Part shown: positions 1 through 5,817 of the stretch, one piece after another
Layout of the letters: each line of letters opens with the position of its first letter
Numbering within the stretch: position 1 is the stretch's first letter
Assembly (NCBI GenBank): GCA_029865195.1
Contig: JAOUHH010000185.1
Coordinates: 1 to 5,817 of the forward strand
Reading direction: 5' to 3'
DNA: 5,817 nucleotides
Source: Desulfobulbaceae bacterium
Lineage (GTDB): Bacteria > Desulfobacterota > Desulfobulbia > Desulfobulbales > UBA5123
Notes under the pieces: generated by a model
The model's database searches: none
Seen by the model: only the letters and a program-made list of their open reading frames with translations
Told to the model about the DNA's origin: nothing
Made by a program: the position numbers and the translations under genes

Positions 1-1
1 C

Positions 2-835
2 AGAAACATGCTCACCGGCAAGGGCACCATCGCGCCGATGGGTTCGCTGGCCAACCGCGAGGGTCGGATCGTCGGCGACAATCTGGCCGGCATCCCCACC
101 ACCTACAAAGGCTGGATCGGCAGCTTCGTGATGAAGGCTTTCGAGCGCTGCATCGGTGCCACCGGCCTCAGTCTCGAAACGGCGCGCGCCGAAGGATTCA
201 ACGCCGACGCGGTGATCACCGCCCAGTCCGACCGGGCGCACTTCTTCCCCACCCAGGCGGTCATCCCCCTGCGGCTGGTTTTCGACAAGACCACCCGCCG
301 CGTCTTGGGCGCGCAGGGGTTCGGCCCGGCCAACGACGCGGTACTGGCACGGATCGACGCCGCAGCCGCGATCATCGCCAACAACGGCACCATCGACGAC
401 ATCGGCCAGCTCGAGATGGCCTACGCGCCGCCCTTCGCCACCGCCCTCGACGCCTTGAACGCCGCCGGCAACGTCGCCGACAACCTGACCTCCGGCCGGT
501 TGCGATATGTCTCGGTTGAGGATTTTCTCGGCTGGATGGACGACTTCAACAGCCACCAGGATTGGCTGGCGCTTGATATCCGTCACCCCAACGAGGCGGC
601 AACCTTCGTCAAGAAGTATCAGGAGAAATGGCTCTCCGTTCCCTATATCGAAATCCGGCGTCGCTACCAGGAACTGCCCAAGGGCAAGACCATGCTGATC
701 ATCTGTGATGCGGGCACCCGCTCGTACGAGATCCAGACCTTCCTGGACAGCGTCGGCTACAAGAATACCTTGGTGCTGGGCGGCGGCTTCAACATCATGC
801 GCCGTCTCGGCGTCACCTGGTGGCCGGCGAGTTAA
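2..835 (+). CDS. FAD-dependent pyridine nucleotide-disulfide oxidoreductase with C-terminal rhodanese domain (5' end missing)
   Basis: The reading frame is open from the window edge, so the first visible ATG (8) is internal and the FAD/NAD(P)H-binding half, including the redox cysteine, lies outside. Residues below count from that ATG. Residues 14-28 (SLANREGRIVGDNLAG) match the conserved LAGPANRQGR..DN segment of CoA-disulfide reductases and NADH oxidases. Residues about 40-160 are the dimerisation domain, with the family motif YAPPF at 139-143. Residues about 165-275 form a rhodanese domain with the active-site loop CDAGTRS (Cys233, bases 704-706). The family includes CoA-disulfide reductase-rhodanese fusions and NADH-dependent persulfide/polysulfide reductases. 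The likely role is cytoplasmic reduction of persulfide, polysulfide or CoA disulfide, the rhodanese cysteine carrying sulfane sulfur. The exact substrate cannot be told from this half. The usual YYPG motif reads HFFPT at 78-82. Gene 2 follows 88 bases downstream on the same strand. Confidence 0.93.
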   Translation, partial: RNMLTGKGTIAPMGSLANREGRIVGDNLAGIPTTYKGWIGSFVMKAFERCIGATGLSLETARAEGFNADAVITAQSDRAHFFPTQAVIPLRLVFDKTTRRVLGAQGFGPANDAVLARIDAAAAIIANNGTIDDIGQLEMAYAPPFATALDALNAAGNVADNLTSGRLRYVSVEDFLGWMDDFNSHQDWLALDIRHPNEAATFVKKYQEKWLSVPYIEIRRRYQELPKGKTMLIICDAGTRSYEIQTFLDSVGYKNTLVLGGGFNIMRRLGVTWWPAS

Positions 836-923
836 AAAAATCCACTGGCAAAACGCTCCAAGTTCTGGTTAGATTCGGTTTCCGACACCCCACCGACACC
901 CGAACCATGGAGCATACAAGCCA

Positions 924-1805
924 ATGGCATCCTTACCGAAAAAGGCCGGCAACTACCGATTCCGCGGCTGCACGCATCCCGCCGCGCGGTTATTGCTGGC
1001 CTTTATTTTACTCGCCGTAGCGGCGACACCGGCCTTTGCGCTCCAGGGGCAGCTCAACGTCAACACCGCCACCGCCAAGGAGTTGCAACAACTCCCCTTT
1101 ATCGGCGAAGCCAAGGCGCGGGCGATACTTCAGTTACGTCAACAAGGCCGGTTGCGCGACCTTGCCGACCTGCAGAAGAGTAAAATTATCGGTCCCAGCA
1201 CCTACCAGGCGATTTTACCCTACCTGAAGCTCACCGGCCCCCATACCCTGAACGACAACGCGGAGCCATCGCCAAACGGCCAGCCGCAGTCCGCATCCCA
1301 AGACAACGCCTCCTTCCGGGCGCGGTCGCTGATCCTCACCCGGCCGGGGGAGGTGCAACTGCTGGCGGATGACCAATACTATCCAACCATCACCCACCTG
1401 ATCCGCACCGCCCGGCAACGTATCGACATCGCCATGTTTCTCTTCAAAACCACCGAAGCAAAGAAGAACCGGCCGATGCTGATCCTGCAAGAGTTGACGG
1501 CCGCCCGCAAACGGGGCGTGCGGGTGCAGGTGATCCTTGAAAAATCAGATTACGACGAAGCCTTGAACAAGGAAAACCAGCAGACGGCGAACCGGTTGCG
1601 GAAAAACGGGATCAGCGTGGCCTTCGACGACAACAAGACGACCACCCATACGAAACTCGCGATCATCGACCAGCACCTCTGCCTGCTGGGCAGCCACAAT
1701 TTCACCCACTCGGCCCTCGCTTACAACCACGAAACATCACTGCTCATCGACAGCCGCGAACTGGCCGGGCAACTGCTCGCCTACATGGAAAAACTCCCGG
1801 AATAA
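924..1805 (+). CDS. Exported ComEA-like helix-hairpin-helix / phospholipase D-family (single HKD) nuclease-like protein
   Basis: A 293-residue protein. Residues 1-39 look like a Sec signal peptide: a long basic n-region, a hydrophobic stretch at about 23-34, and AFA before the likely cut after Ala39. Residues 43-103 match ComEA-type helix-hairpin-helix DNA-binding domains (LNVNTATAKELQQLPFIGEAKARAI, split here as LNVNTATAKELQQLP and FIGEAKARAI; then a second hairpin KIIGPSTYQAI). A polar linker (about 104-133) leads to one phospholipase D domain (about 135-290) with a complete HKD motif: His242, Lys244, Asp249, then GSHN at 256-259. Single-HKD members such as the nuclease Nuc work as homodimers, so this protein probably dimerises to form one active site. 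Expected role: periplasmic or secreted DNA-binding nuclease, possibly in DNA uptake or scavenging; a lipid substrate is less likely given the HhH domain. The start is supported by the signal peptide; GGAG at 909-912 is 11 bases upstream, slightly far. No clear promoter precedes it, so read-through from gene 1 is possible. Confidence 0.9.
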   Translation: MASLPKKAGNYRFRGCTHPAARLLLAFILLAVAATPAFALQGQLNVNTATAKELQQLPFIGEAKARAILQLRQQGRLRDLADLQKSKIIGPSTYQAILPYLKLTGPHTLNDNAEPSPNGQPQSASQDNASFRARSLILTRPGEVQLLADDQYYPTITHLIRTARQRIDIAMFLFKTTEAKKNRPMLILQELTAARKRGVRVQVILEKSDYDEALNKENQQTANRLRKNGISVAFDDNKTTTHTKLAIIDQHLCLLGSHNFTHSALAYNHETSLLIDSRELAGQLLAYMEKLPE

Positions 1806-1820
1806 CCGACGGCCCCGGCA

Positions 1821-4475
1821 CTACTTGCGCCGCCGGACCAGAACCTTTCTCGTCTTGCCACTGGCCGGCGCCCCCTTGGCCACCCGCCGCACCAGAATCT
1901 TTCTCTTTTTCGTCCCGTCCTCGGCCTGCTCTTCGGCCAGCAGATCCATCCCATCATCACCCGGCAGCGGCCGCCGGAAATTACAGCCCGCCTTGGGGCA
2001 GCTCAGGAACAGATAGCCACGCAGGTTCTTCTTCTCGACCAAAAACGGTGAACCGCACACCTGGCAGGGCACCGCATGCGGCTTCGCCCAGGCCATGAAT
2101 TCGCATTCCTCCCGGCGACACACATAAAAGGGCTTGCCGGTGGGGGTAATTTTCTGCATGACATGCCCCTTCCGGCAAACCGGGCAAGCCATCCCCCCAT
2201 CCTCACCGCCCTTCGCGTCGGGGATAGCGGAAGCCTCCGGTAGTGGCGCGGGCTCCGCTGCCTCGGCAAGCGACGCTTCGGCCGCCGCCTCAAACACCTC
2301 GACGGCCTGCCGTGCCGCCTCCTCCGTTGCCGGGGCAGGCTGAGTCGCAACCGGTTCATCCAAACCATCCAGCGCCAACTCGACACTGGAAACGATTTCC
2401 GTATCCTGCAGGGTCTTTTCAACAGGCTCCACAGCCACCGGCGACGCTTCGGCAAGGGGCTGGCCCACCCCATGCTCTTCGCCACCCTCGGGAACTTGCG
2501 CGACGCTCACCTCGGCGGCTGCCTCCTCCGGCATGCCGGCAACCCTCTCCACCGCCACCGCCTCCTGATCGGGCAACCGTGCCGGCGGGGCATCGGCCAC
2601 TCGGCCCGCTTCCTTCCCGACTACCCTTTCCTCCTCTGCGGCGACAACGGCCGGCGTCGGCGGCGGAACAGACGCGGCAGGGGGCGCTACCGGCGGGCGC
2701 GGCTGCGAGGCCACCGCCCCCCCGCCCTTAATGACCCCTTGCGGCTTGCGCATCCGAAGACGCGCCTGCATTTGCGCCGAAACCGAGATCTTCTGCAGCA
2801 CGTTGCCCTTCATGATCATGGTTTGATCAAACTGCCGCAAGGCCACATCCAACGCCTTGCGGCCGCTTAACACCTCCTGCACGGTCTGCTCAAGGTAGGC
2901 CGAGAAATTGACCCCCCGCATGGTGGGAAACGCCCGGTCGAGGGTCGATGTTACCTTGTTGGCGTTGCCCCGGCACCGCAACTCGCCGCTGGGCAGGATC
3001 TCGACATAATCGCCTTCAACCAGCAGATGCAGCACATCAACGGCCACCGGCCCGATCTCGACGGAGAAATCGGCCAACTCGGCAAACAAGGACTCCAAGG
3101 TGTAGAACCGGGCAAGACCGCTTTTGGCAGGCTCGGGCACAACCTGTTCCACCCGCAAAGTATCCCCTTCCTGCAACCCGGCAAGCGGACTCGGCTCAAG
3201 GGGATTCCGGTCGCGCACGCCATGAAAAACCGCCAGATGCCCCGGCTCGGCGATATCGTTCTCCATCGCCTTGAAGTAACAATGCTCGCCCGCCTTTATC
3301 TCCACCACCACGGCATCGCCCTCCGCCGGCCGCATCTGGCTCGCCAGGGCCCGGTTTCGGATCATGCCGTAAATTTGCGCCTCTGCCGGATCAAGAATGC
3401 CGGCCAACCTTGCCGCGTCGAGATCAGGCCGGGTCGGCAACAAAAAACCCTCCCCGGTTGCGACCGAGCCCTCCGGCAGCAATGCCTCACGGCCGGATAA
3501 CCGCTCCACCTCTCGACGGATCTCCGCCACCGTCGCCGAGGTCGGAATATCAACGGCGGCATAGGTGGACACAAGGCCCGTGCAGCCGCCATCGACATCA
3601 ACACCGGCAAAGAGCCGCCGCGCCGCCTCCATGGTTTTTGCCAAGGGAATCTTATGGACCACGAAGGCATCTTCAAGGAGATCGACGAGGCGATACGGAG
3701 ACGGGGGATCAAGAACAAGCTCCGTCTTCTTTACCTTGTCGACCACAAACTGCACGTCACGAAGAAGACGCAGCGCCGCCTCCACATCCTTGACCCCGTA
3801 AAGATCTCCGTCGTCACTCACCCCGAAGGCGTAGGCGAGAAAAACCGTAAATACCGTCCCCCCGGCCGCAAGCTTGACCCGCAGCCGCTGCTTGGGGCGT
3901 TGCGCGTGCGCCCTGATTTCCGCTTCCCGTTCGGCAAGGAGCAGGAGGGTGGTCAGACAGAATGTCGAAAGAGGGACCCCGGCCGGCCCGGTCCGAGTGC
4001 CGAGGAGTCGCTGGATATGTTTACCGAGGGCGACATCGAAAACCGCCCGGTCATGATAGTTGATGGCCCAGTCATCATGGATCGGCTCCACATGCCGGAA
4101 CGACTCCCGCAGTTCTGCGTCATGCAGGGCAAGGAGATGCAACCGCCGCGGCGGCGGGGCACCGGGAGAGATGATCGCCATCGCCTTGGCGACCAGCCAG
4201 CTCATGAATTCACCGCGTTGATCCCGATCAAACGCCAGATAAACATCCCCCCCGGCATACTGACGCAGTTTTTCCATGAACGGCTTGCCGGACTCCAGAG
4301 TGGAAAAAGAGAATGAAAACTTCCCCTTGTCACAGTGCTGGCCTGGGGCGCAGGGCTTCAGCGAAACCTTCAGCGGCGGCGCCGAGAGCACGAACAACTC
4401 GGGCGCATCCTCCAGCTGACTTTGCAAGGCAGGCACCTTGTCTTCAAAATCAACGACAACAAGCATTTTACCCAT
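1821..4475 (-). CDS. Diverged type IA DNA topoisomerase (TopA-like) with altered active site, long linker, two zinc ribbons and basic tail
   Basis: An 884-residue protein. The start chosen is ATG at 4475, because GGAG (4484-4487) lies 8 bases upstream and MGKMLVVVDFEDK then aligns without gaps to MGKALVIVESPAK of E. coli TopA. In-frame TTG codons at 4481 and 4478 are too close to the GGAG. Compared with TopA from memory: the Toprim residue Glu9 is Asp9, Lys13 is kept, and DPDREGE is DRDQRGE (83-89), so both Asp are kept but Glu115 is Arg87. The region around the nucleophile reads GLVSTYAAVD, with Tyr305 (bases 3561-3563) in place of Tyr319 and Ala307 in place of Arg321. Core helices still align (KTMEAARRLFAG; IYGMIRNRALASQM), while GRVQS, AHEAIRP and RPSTYA motifs are lost. 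Residues about 585-760 are a Pro/Ala/Glu/Val linker. Two ribbons follow, C-x2-C-x18-C-x4-C at 764/767/786/791 and 804/807/826/831, then a Lys/Arg tail. It is probably a cytoplasmic DNA-binding paralogue with weak, changed or no strand-passage activity. A housekeeping topA should exist elsewhere. Confidence 0.85.
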   Translation of the reverse strand: MGKMLVVVDFEDKVPALQSQLEDAPELFVLSAPPLKVSLKPCAPGQHCDKGKFSFSFSTLESGKPFMEKLRQYAGGDVYLAFDRDQRGEFMSWLVAKAMAIISPGAPPPRRLHLLALHDAELRESFRHVEPIHDDWAINYHDRAVFDVALGKHIQRLLGTRTGPAGVPLSTFCLTTLLLLAEREAEIRAHAQRPKQRLRVKLAAGGTVFTVFLAYAFGVSDDGDLYGVKDVEAALRLLRDVQFVVDKVKKTELVLDPPSPYRLVDLLEDAFVVHKIPLAKTMEAARRLFAGVDVDGGCTGLVSTYAAVDIPTSATVAEIRREVERLSGREALLPEGSVATGEGFLLPTRPDLDAARLAGILDPAEAQIYGMIRNRALASQMRPAEGDAVVVEIKAGEHCYFKAMENDIAEPGHLAVFHGVRDRNPLEPSPLAGLQEGDTLRVEQVVPEPAKSGLARFYTLESLFAELADFSVEIGPVAVDVLHLLVEGDYVEILPSGELRCRGNANKVTSTLDRAFPTMRGVNFSAYLEQTVQEVLSGRKALDVALRQFDQTMIMKGNVLQKISVSAQMQARLRMRKPQGVIKGGGAVASQPRPPVAPPAASVPPPTPAVVAAEEERVVGKEAGRVADAPPARLPDQEAVAVERVAGMPEEAAAEVSVAQVPEGGEEHGVGQPLAEASPVAVEPVEKTLQDTEIVSSVELALDGLDEPVATQPAPATEEAARQAVEVFEAAAEASLAEAAEPAPLPEASAIPDAKGGEDGGMACPVCRKGHVMQKITPTGKPFYVCRREECEFMAWAKPHAVPCQVCGSPFLVEKKNLRGYLFLSCPKAGCNFRRPLPGDDGMDLLAEEQAEDGTKKRKILVRRVAKGAPASGKTRKVLVRRRK
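1831..1909 (-). repeat. Duplicated basic motif at the C-terminus of the TopA-like protein
   Basis: Two 25-base copies, 1831-1855 and 1885-1909, lie 54 bases (18 codons) apart and in frame. They encode RKILVRR and RKVLVRR in the last 30 residues, giving a Lys/Arg-rich tail. Basic C-terminal tails on bacterial topoisomerase I are known to help DNA binding; the tandem copy suggests the tail grew by duplication. Confidence 0.75.
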
Positions 4476-4482
4476 CAACAAA

Positions 4483-4494
4483 TCTCCGCGGAGA
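4483..4494. promoter_or_regulatory. 12-base perfect palindrome covering the Shine-Dalgarno site of the TopA-like gene
   Basis: TCTCCGCGGAGA equals its own reverse complement. It includes the GGAG (minus strand, 4484-4487) that sits 8 bases from the ATG at 4475 and decides that start over the TTG codons at 4478 and 4481. The dyad could bind a dimeric regulator or limit ribosome access, but a 12-base palindrome may also arise by chance around a GGAG in GC-rich DNA. Confidence 0.4.
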
Positions 4495-4520
4495 AGATAC
4501 TATCAAGCTGAAAGAGAAAG

Positions 4521-4542
4521 GACCGGCCCAGGAAGGCCGATC
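4521..4542 (-). promoter_or_regulatory. Hairpin in the predicted leader of the TopA-like gene
   Basis: Arms at 4521-4528 and 4535-4542 enclose a 6-base loop. In the minus-strand RNA the arms GAUCGGCC and GGCCGGUC pair over 8 positions with one G-U. On the plus strand the same position is a C-A mismatch, so the structure fits minus-strand RNA better. No U-tract follows, so it does not look like a terminator. It could be a leader structure or an operator dyad. Confidence 0.35.
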
Positions 4543-4619
4543 ACGCGGCAGCACACTCACCGTGCGAATCACGACGCAGCCACGAAAGGGTTAGGTTTTT
4601 CCACCGCATTCACTTACGT

Positions 4620-4647
4620 ATACTAATCCAAGAACAGGCATTATCAA
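4620..4647 (-). promoter_or_regulatory. Candidate sigma70-type promoter for the TopA-like gene
   Basis: Read on the minus strand, TTGATA (4642-4647) matches the -35 consensus at 5 of 6 bases. After a 16-base spacer, TAGTAT (4620-4625) matches the -10 consensus at 4 of 6. Transcription would start near 4613 and give a leader of about 140 bases before the ATG at 4475, containing the hairpin at 4521-4542. This is a consensus match by eye only. Confidence 0.35.
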
Positions 4648-4705
4648 ACGAAAAGCACGCACCAGCGACGGCAATGGGGAAAAAGAAACCGGGCACCATA
4701 TTTTA

Positions 4706-4735
4706 TTGCAGAAAATCCCGTAACGACACGATAAC
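4706..4735 (+). promoter_or_regulatory. Weak candidate promoter for the acidic repeat gene
   Basis: TTGCAG (4706-4711) and GATAAC (4730-4735) are separated by 18 bases, with an A/T-rich stretch just upstream (about 4697-4707). The matches are only 3 of 6 and 4 of 6 to the sigma70 consensus, so it is the best visible candidate rather than a firm call. Confidence 0.2.
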
Positions 4736-4806
4736 CTGAGTGGGGAGGCAAGCGCCGCCGCACCCACAACACTCACCTTGTCCACCGGCCGGACCGGAGC
4801 CATGCC

Positions 4807-5817
4807 ATGCCATTTCTGGGAACACTCGAGAACATCGATACGGCCATCGCCAACCTGAACCTGAAAGAAGGCACCCTCAAGGCCCAATTCATCTTTGCCA
4901 TCCGCAGCTATTTCGTAGACCAGGAAAGCCTGGACACGATCACCGCCATCCCGGCCGATGATCTGATCCAAAAAATCTGGGCGATCGACGACCCGAAAGA
5001 GATCCAGAACAAACGCAAGAATCTCAGCGGCCTGAAATCCTCGGTCAACAAGAGCCTGAAGGATCTGATATCGGCGGACAAGAATCCCGACGGCATCATC
5101 GTCGGCCGGGACAACACCTTTACCATCGCCGAGGAACAGAAAGACCAACTCATCAAACAACTGGGCATAACCACCGAGTCGCTCCACTCCATGCATGAGA
5201 TGCTGAATTCATTCAGGGAGTTGCTCACGGACATGTCCACGAACCAGAATCTCGACGGCGCGAGGAGTCTCATCGAAAAACTGGACCAAACCCAGCAGTT
5301 GATGCAACAGGTTGCCGCGGCCGGGGCGGTAATCCCCAGCGAGCCCCCTCAGCCTGAAGCCGAGACCCTGGAGGTTGAGGAGACCGAAATCGTAGAAGTA
5401 TGCGACGATGACACGGAAATACTGACCGTTGACGACCACGACCTCATTGACGCCGAAGAGCTCGAAGAAATCTACGAAGAGGAACTGCCCGCCCATATCC
5501 TGACAGACCGGCATGCGCTAGACCCAGGTGACGATGCCGAGGTCATCGAGATCGGCGAGGGGGACGAGATCGAGACCGTTGACGACTTCGACACCGACGC
5601 AGAAGAACCGGGGGGCGATGCCGAGATCGTCGAGATCGACGCGGAGGACGAGATCGAGACCGTTGACGGCATCGACGCCGACGCAATAGAACCGAGGGAC
5701 GATGCCGAGATCGTCGAGATCGACGCGGAGGACGAGATCGAGACCGTTGACGACTTCGACACCGACGCAGAAGAACCGGGGGGCGATGCCGAGATCGTCG
5801 AGATCGACGCGGAGGAC
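4807..5817 (+). CDS. Unrecognised acidic repeat protein (3' end missing)
   Basis: The frame is open from ATG 4807 through 337 codons to the window edge with no stop. The start is supported by GGAG at 4796-4799, 7 bases upstream; the nearby ATG at 4802 is out of frame and too close. Residues 1-175 (MPFLGTLENIDTAIANL...) have mixed charge and look mostly helical, with a possible coiled-coil stretch at about 107-172 (EEQKDQLIKQLG to LDQTQQLMQQ). I see no signal peptide, membrane segment or known catalytic motif, so it is probably cytoplasmic. From about 176 a Pro/Glu stretch leads into a very acidic region: a diverged repeat copy (192-218), then 28-residue tandem repeats from 242 in which half of all residues are Asp or Glu and almost none are basic. 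The gene is divergent from the TopA-like gene and may share control with it. I do not recognise a family. Scaffold, nucleic-acid mimic or metal-binding roles are all possible. Confidence 0.85.
   Translation, partial: MPFLGTLENIDTAIANLNLKEGTLKAQFIFAIRSYFVDQESLDTITAIPADDLIQKIWAIDDPKEIQNKRKNLSGLKSSVNKSLKDLISADKNPDGIIVGRDNTFTIAEEQKDQLIKQLGITTESLHSMHEMLNSFRELLTDMSTNQNLDGARSLIEKLDQTQQLMQQVAAAGAVIPSEPPQPEAETLEVEETEIVEVCDDDTEILTVDDHDLIDAEELEEIYEEELPAHILTDRHALDPGDDAEVIEIGEGDEIETVDDFDTDAEEPGGDAEIVEIDAEDEIETVDGIDADAIEPRDDAEIVEIDAEDEIETVDDFDTDAEEPGGDAEIVEIDAED
5380..5460 (+). repeat. Diverged upstream copy of the acidic repeat
   Basis: Codons 192-218 read ETEIVEVCDDDTEILTVDD then HDLIDAEE. This lines up with the later unit core AEIVEIDAEDEIETVDDFD then TDAEE, allowing small gaps. 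The DNA has drifted well away from the downstream copies, so it looks like an older member of the same array. Confidence 0.55.
5530..5817 (+). repeat. 84-base in-frame tandem repeat, with 168-base higher-order period, running off the window
   Basis: Units at 5530-5613, 5614-5697 and 5698-5781 are followed by a partial one at 5782-5817. Each encodes 28 residues with the core DAEIVEIDAEDEIETVD and an end such as DFDTDAEEPG. Bases 5563-5649 and 5731-5817 are identical over 87 positions, 168 bases apart; bases 5617-5668 and 5701-5752 are identical over 52. Units 1 and 3 share one ending (DDFDTDAEEPG), unit 2 another (DGIDADAIEPR), which shows a two-unit higher-order period. The near-identity indicates recent duplication or homogenisation. 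Confidence 0.95.

Larger units (their letters stand above)
4476..4806. other. Divergent intergenic region between the TopA-like gene and the acidic repeat gene
   Basis: These 331 bases separate two divergent genes and contain no credible coding frame, tRNA or intrinsic terminator. They are less GC-rich than the flanking genes, with A/T-rich patches near 4590-4660 and 4680-4720, as expected for control DNA. The elements I can point to are listed separately: Shine-Dalgarno sites at both ends, a sigma70-like promoter reading left, a weak one reading right, a hairpin at 4521-4542 and a palindrome at 4483-4494. Confidence 0.7.

Noticed and set aside
834..842. A-tract after the reductase stop codon as a terminator
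   Set aside because: There is no stable stem before it and the tract is A, not T, on the transcribed strand direction.
845..875. Possible promoter (TGGCAA, 17 bases, TTAGAT) ahead of the ComEA-PLD gene
   Set aside because: Only 3 of 6 matches in each box; no sigma54-type GG/GC spacing either.
820..1020. Open frame on the + strand overlapping the end of gene 1 and the start of gene 2
   Set aside because: It overlaps a rhodanese C-terminus and a convincing signal peptide, and its translation has no domain or sensible composition.
1806..1820. Shared terminator between the convergent genes
   Set aside because: Only 15 bases separate the stop codons, with no hairpin plus T-tract.
2003..3801. 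Several long open frames in other phases on both strands
   Set aside because: They lie inside the TopA-like gene, are rich in Arg/Pro/Ser as expected from off-frame GC-rich DNA, and match nothing recognisable; the gene itself aligns from end to end with topoisomerase I.
4591..5196. 201-codon open frame on the minus strand
   Set aside because: It runs antisense to the N-terminal half of the acidic protein, whose start has a well-placed ribosome-binding site, and it would cross the divergent control region.
5472..5762. Serine-rich open frame on the minus strand resembling a repetitive surface protein
   Set aside because: It is the antisense reading of the GAC/GAG/ATC-rich acidic repeats; the low complexity comes from the repeat and not from selection on that frame.
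5530..5817. Possible CRISPR-like array
   Set aside because: The units are contiguous, in frame and have no unique spacers; they are coding tandem repeats.

Overview
The window is GC-rich and densely coded. It carries four genes, two of them cut by the window edges. A polysulfide/CoA-disulfide-type reductase fused to rhodanese, a two-zinc-ribbon relative of topoisomerase I, and the base composition all suggest a sulfur-metabolising Gram-negative bacterium, perhaps Desulfobacterota. This is inference only; there is no rRNA or taxon-specific marker here.

Layout: (1) 2-835, + strand, the C-terminal part of an FAD/NAD(P)H disulfide reductase carrying a rhodanese domain with an intact CDAGTRS loop. 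(2) 924-1805, + strand, a Sec-exported protein joining a ComEA-like helix-hairpin-helix domain to a single-HKD phospholipase D-type nuclease domain. (3) 1821-4475, - strand, converging on gene 2 with a 15-base gap. It is a large, strongly diverged homologue of bacterial DNA topoisomerase I. The fold-level order (Toprim, core, zinc ribbons, basic tail) is kept, but several active-site residues are replaced. (4) 4807 to the window end, + strand, divergent from gene 3. It encodes an unrecognised protein with a helical N-terminal half and a very acidic C-terminal half built from 28-residue tandem repeats, still open at the window edge.

The 331-base divergent region between genes 3 and 4 holds ribosome-binding sites for both genes, one plausible promoter for gene 3, a hairpin in the expected gene 3 leader, and a 12-base perfect palindrome over the gene 3 Shine-Dalgarno site.

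Genes 2 and 3 both look nucleic-acid-related, but they lie on opposite strands in different cell compartments (exported versus cytoplasmic), so a shared pathway is not shown. The most unusual items are the altered topoisomerase, its divergent acidic repeat-protein neighbour, and the ComEA-PLD fusion. I do not recognise any established named system.
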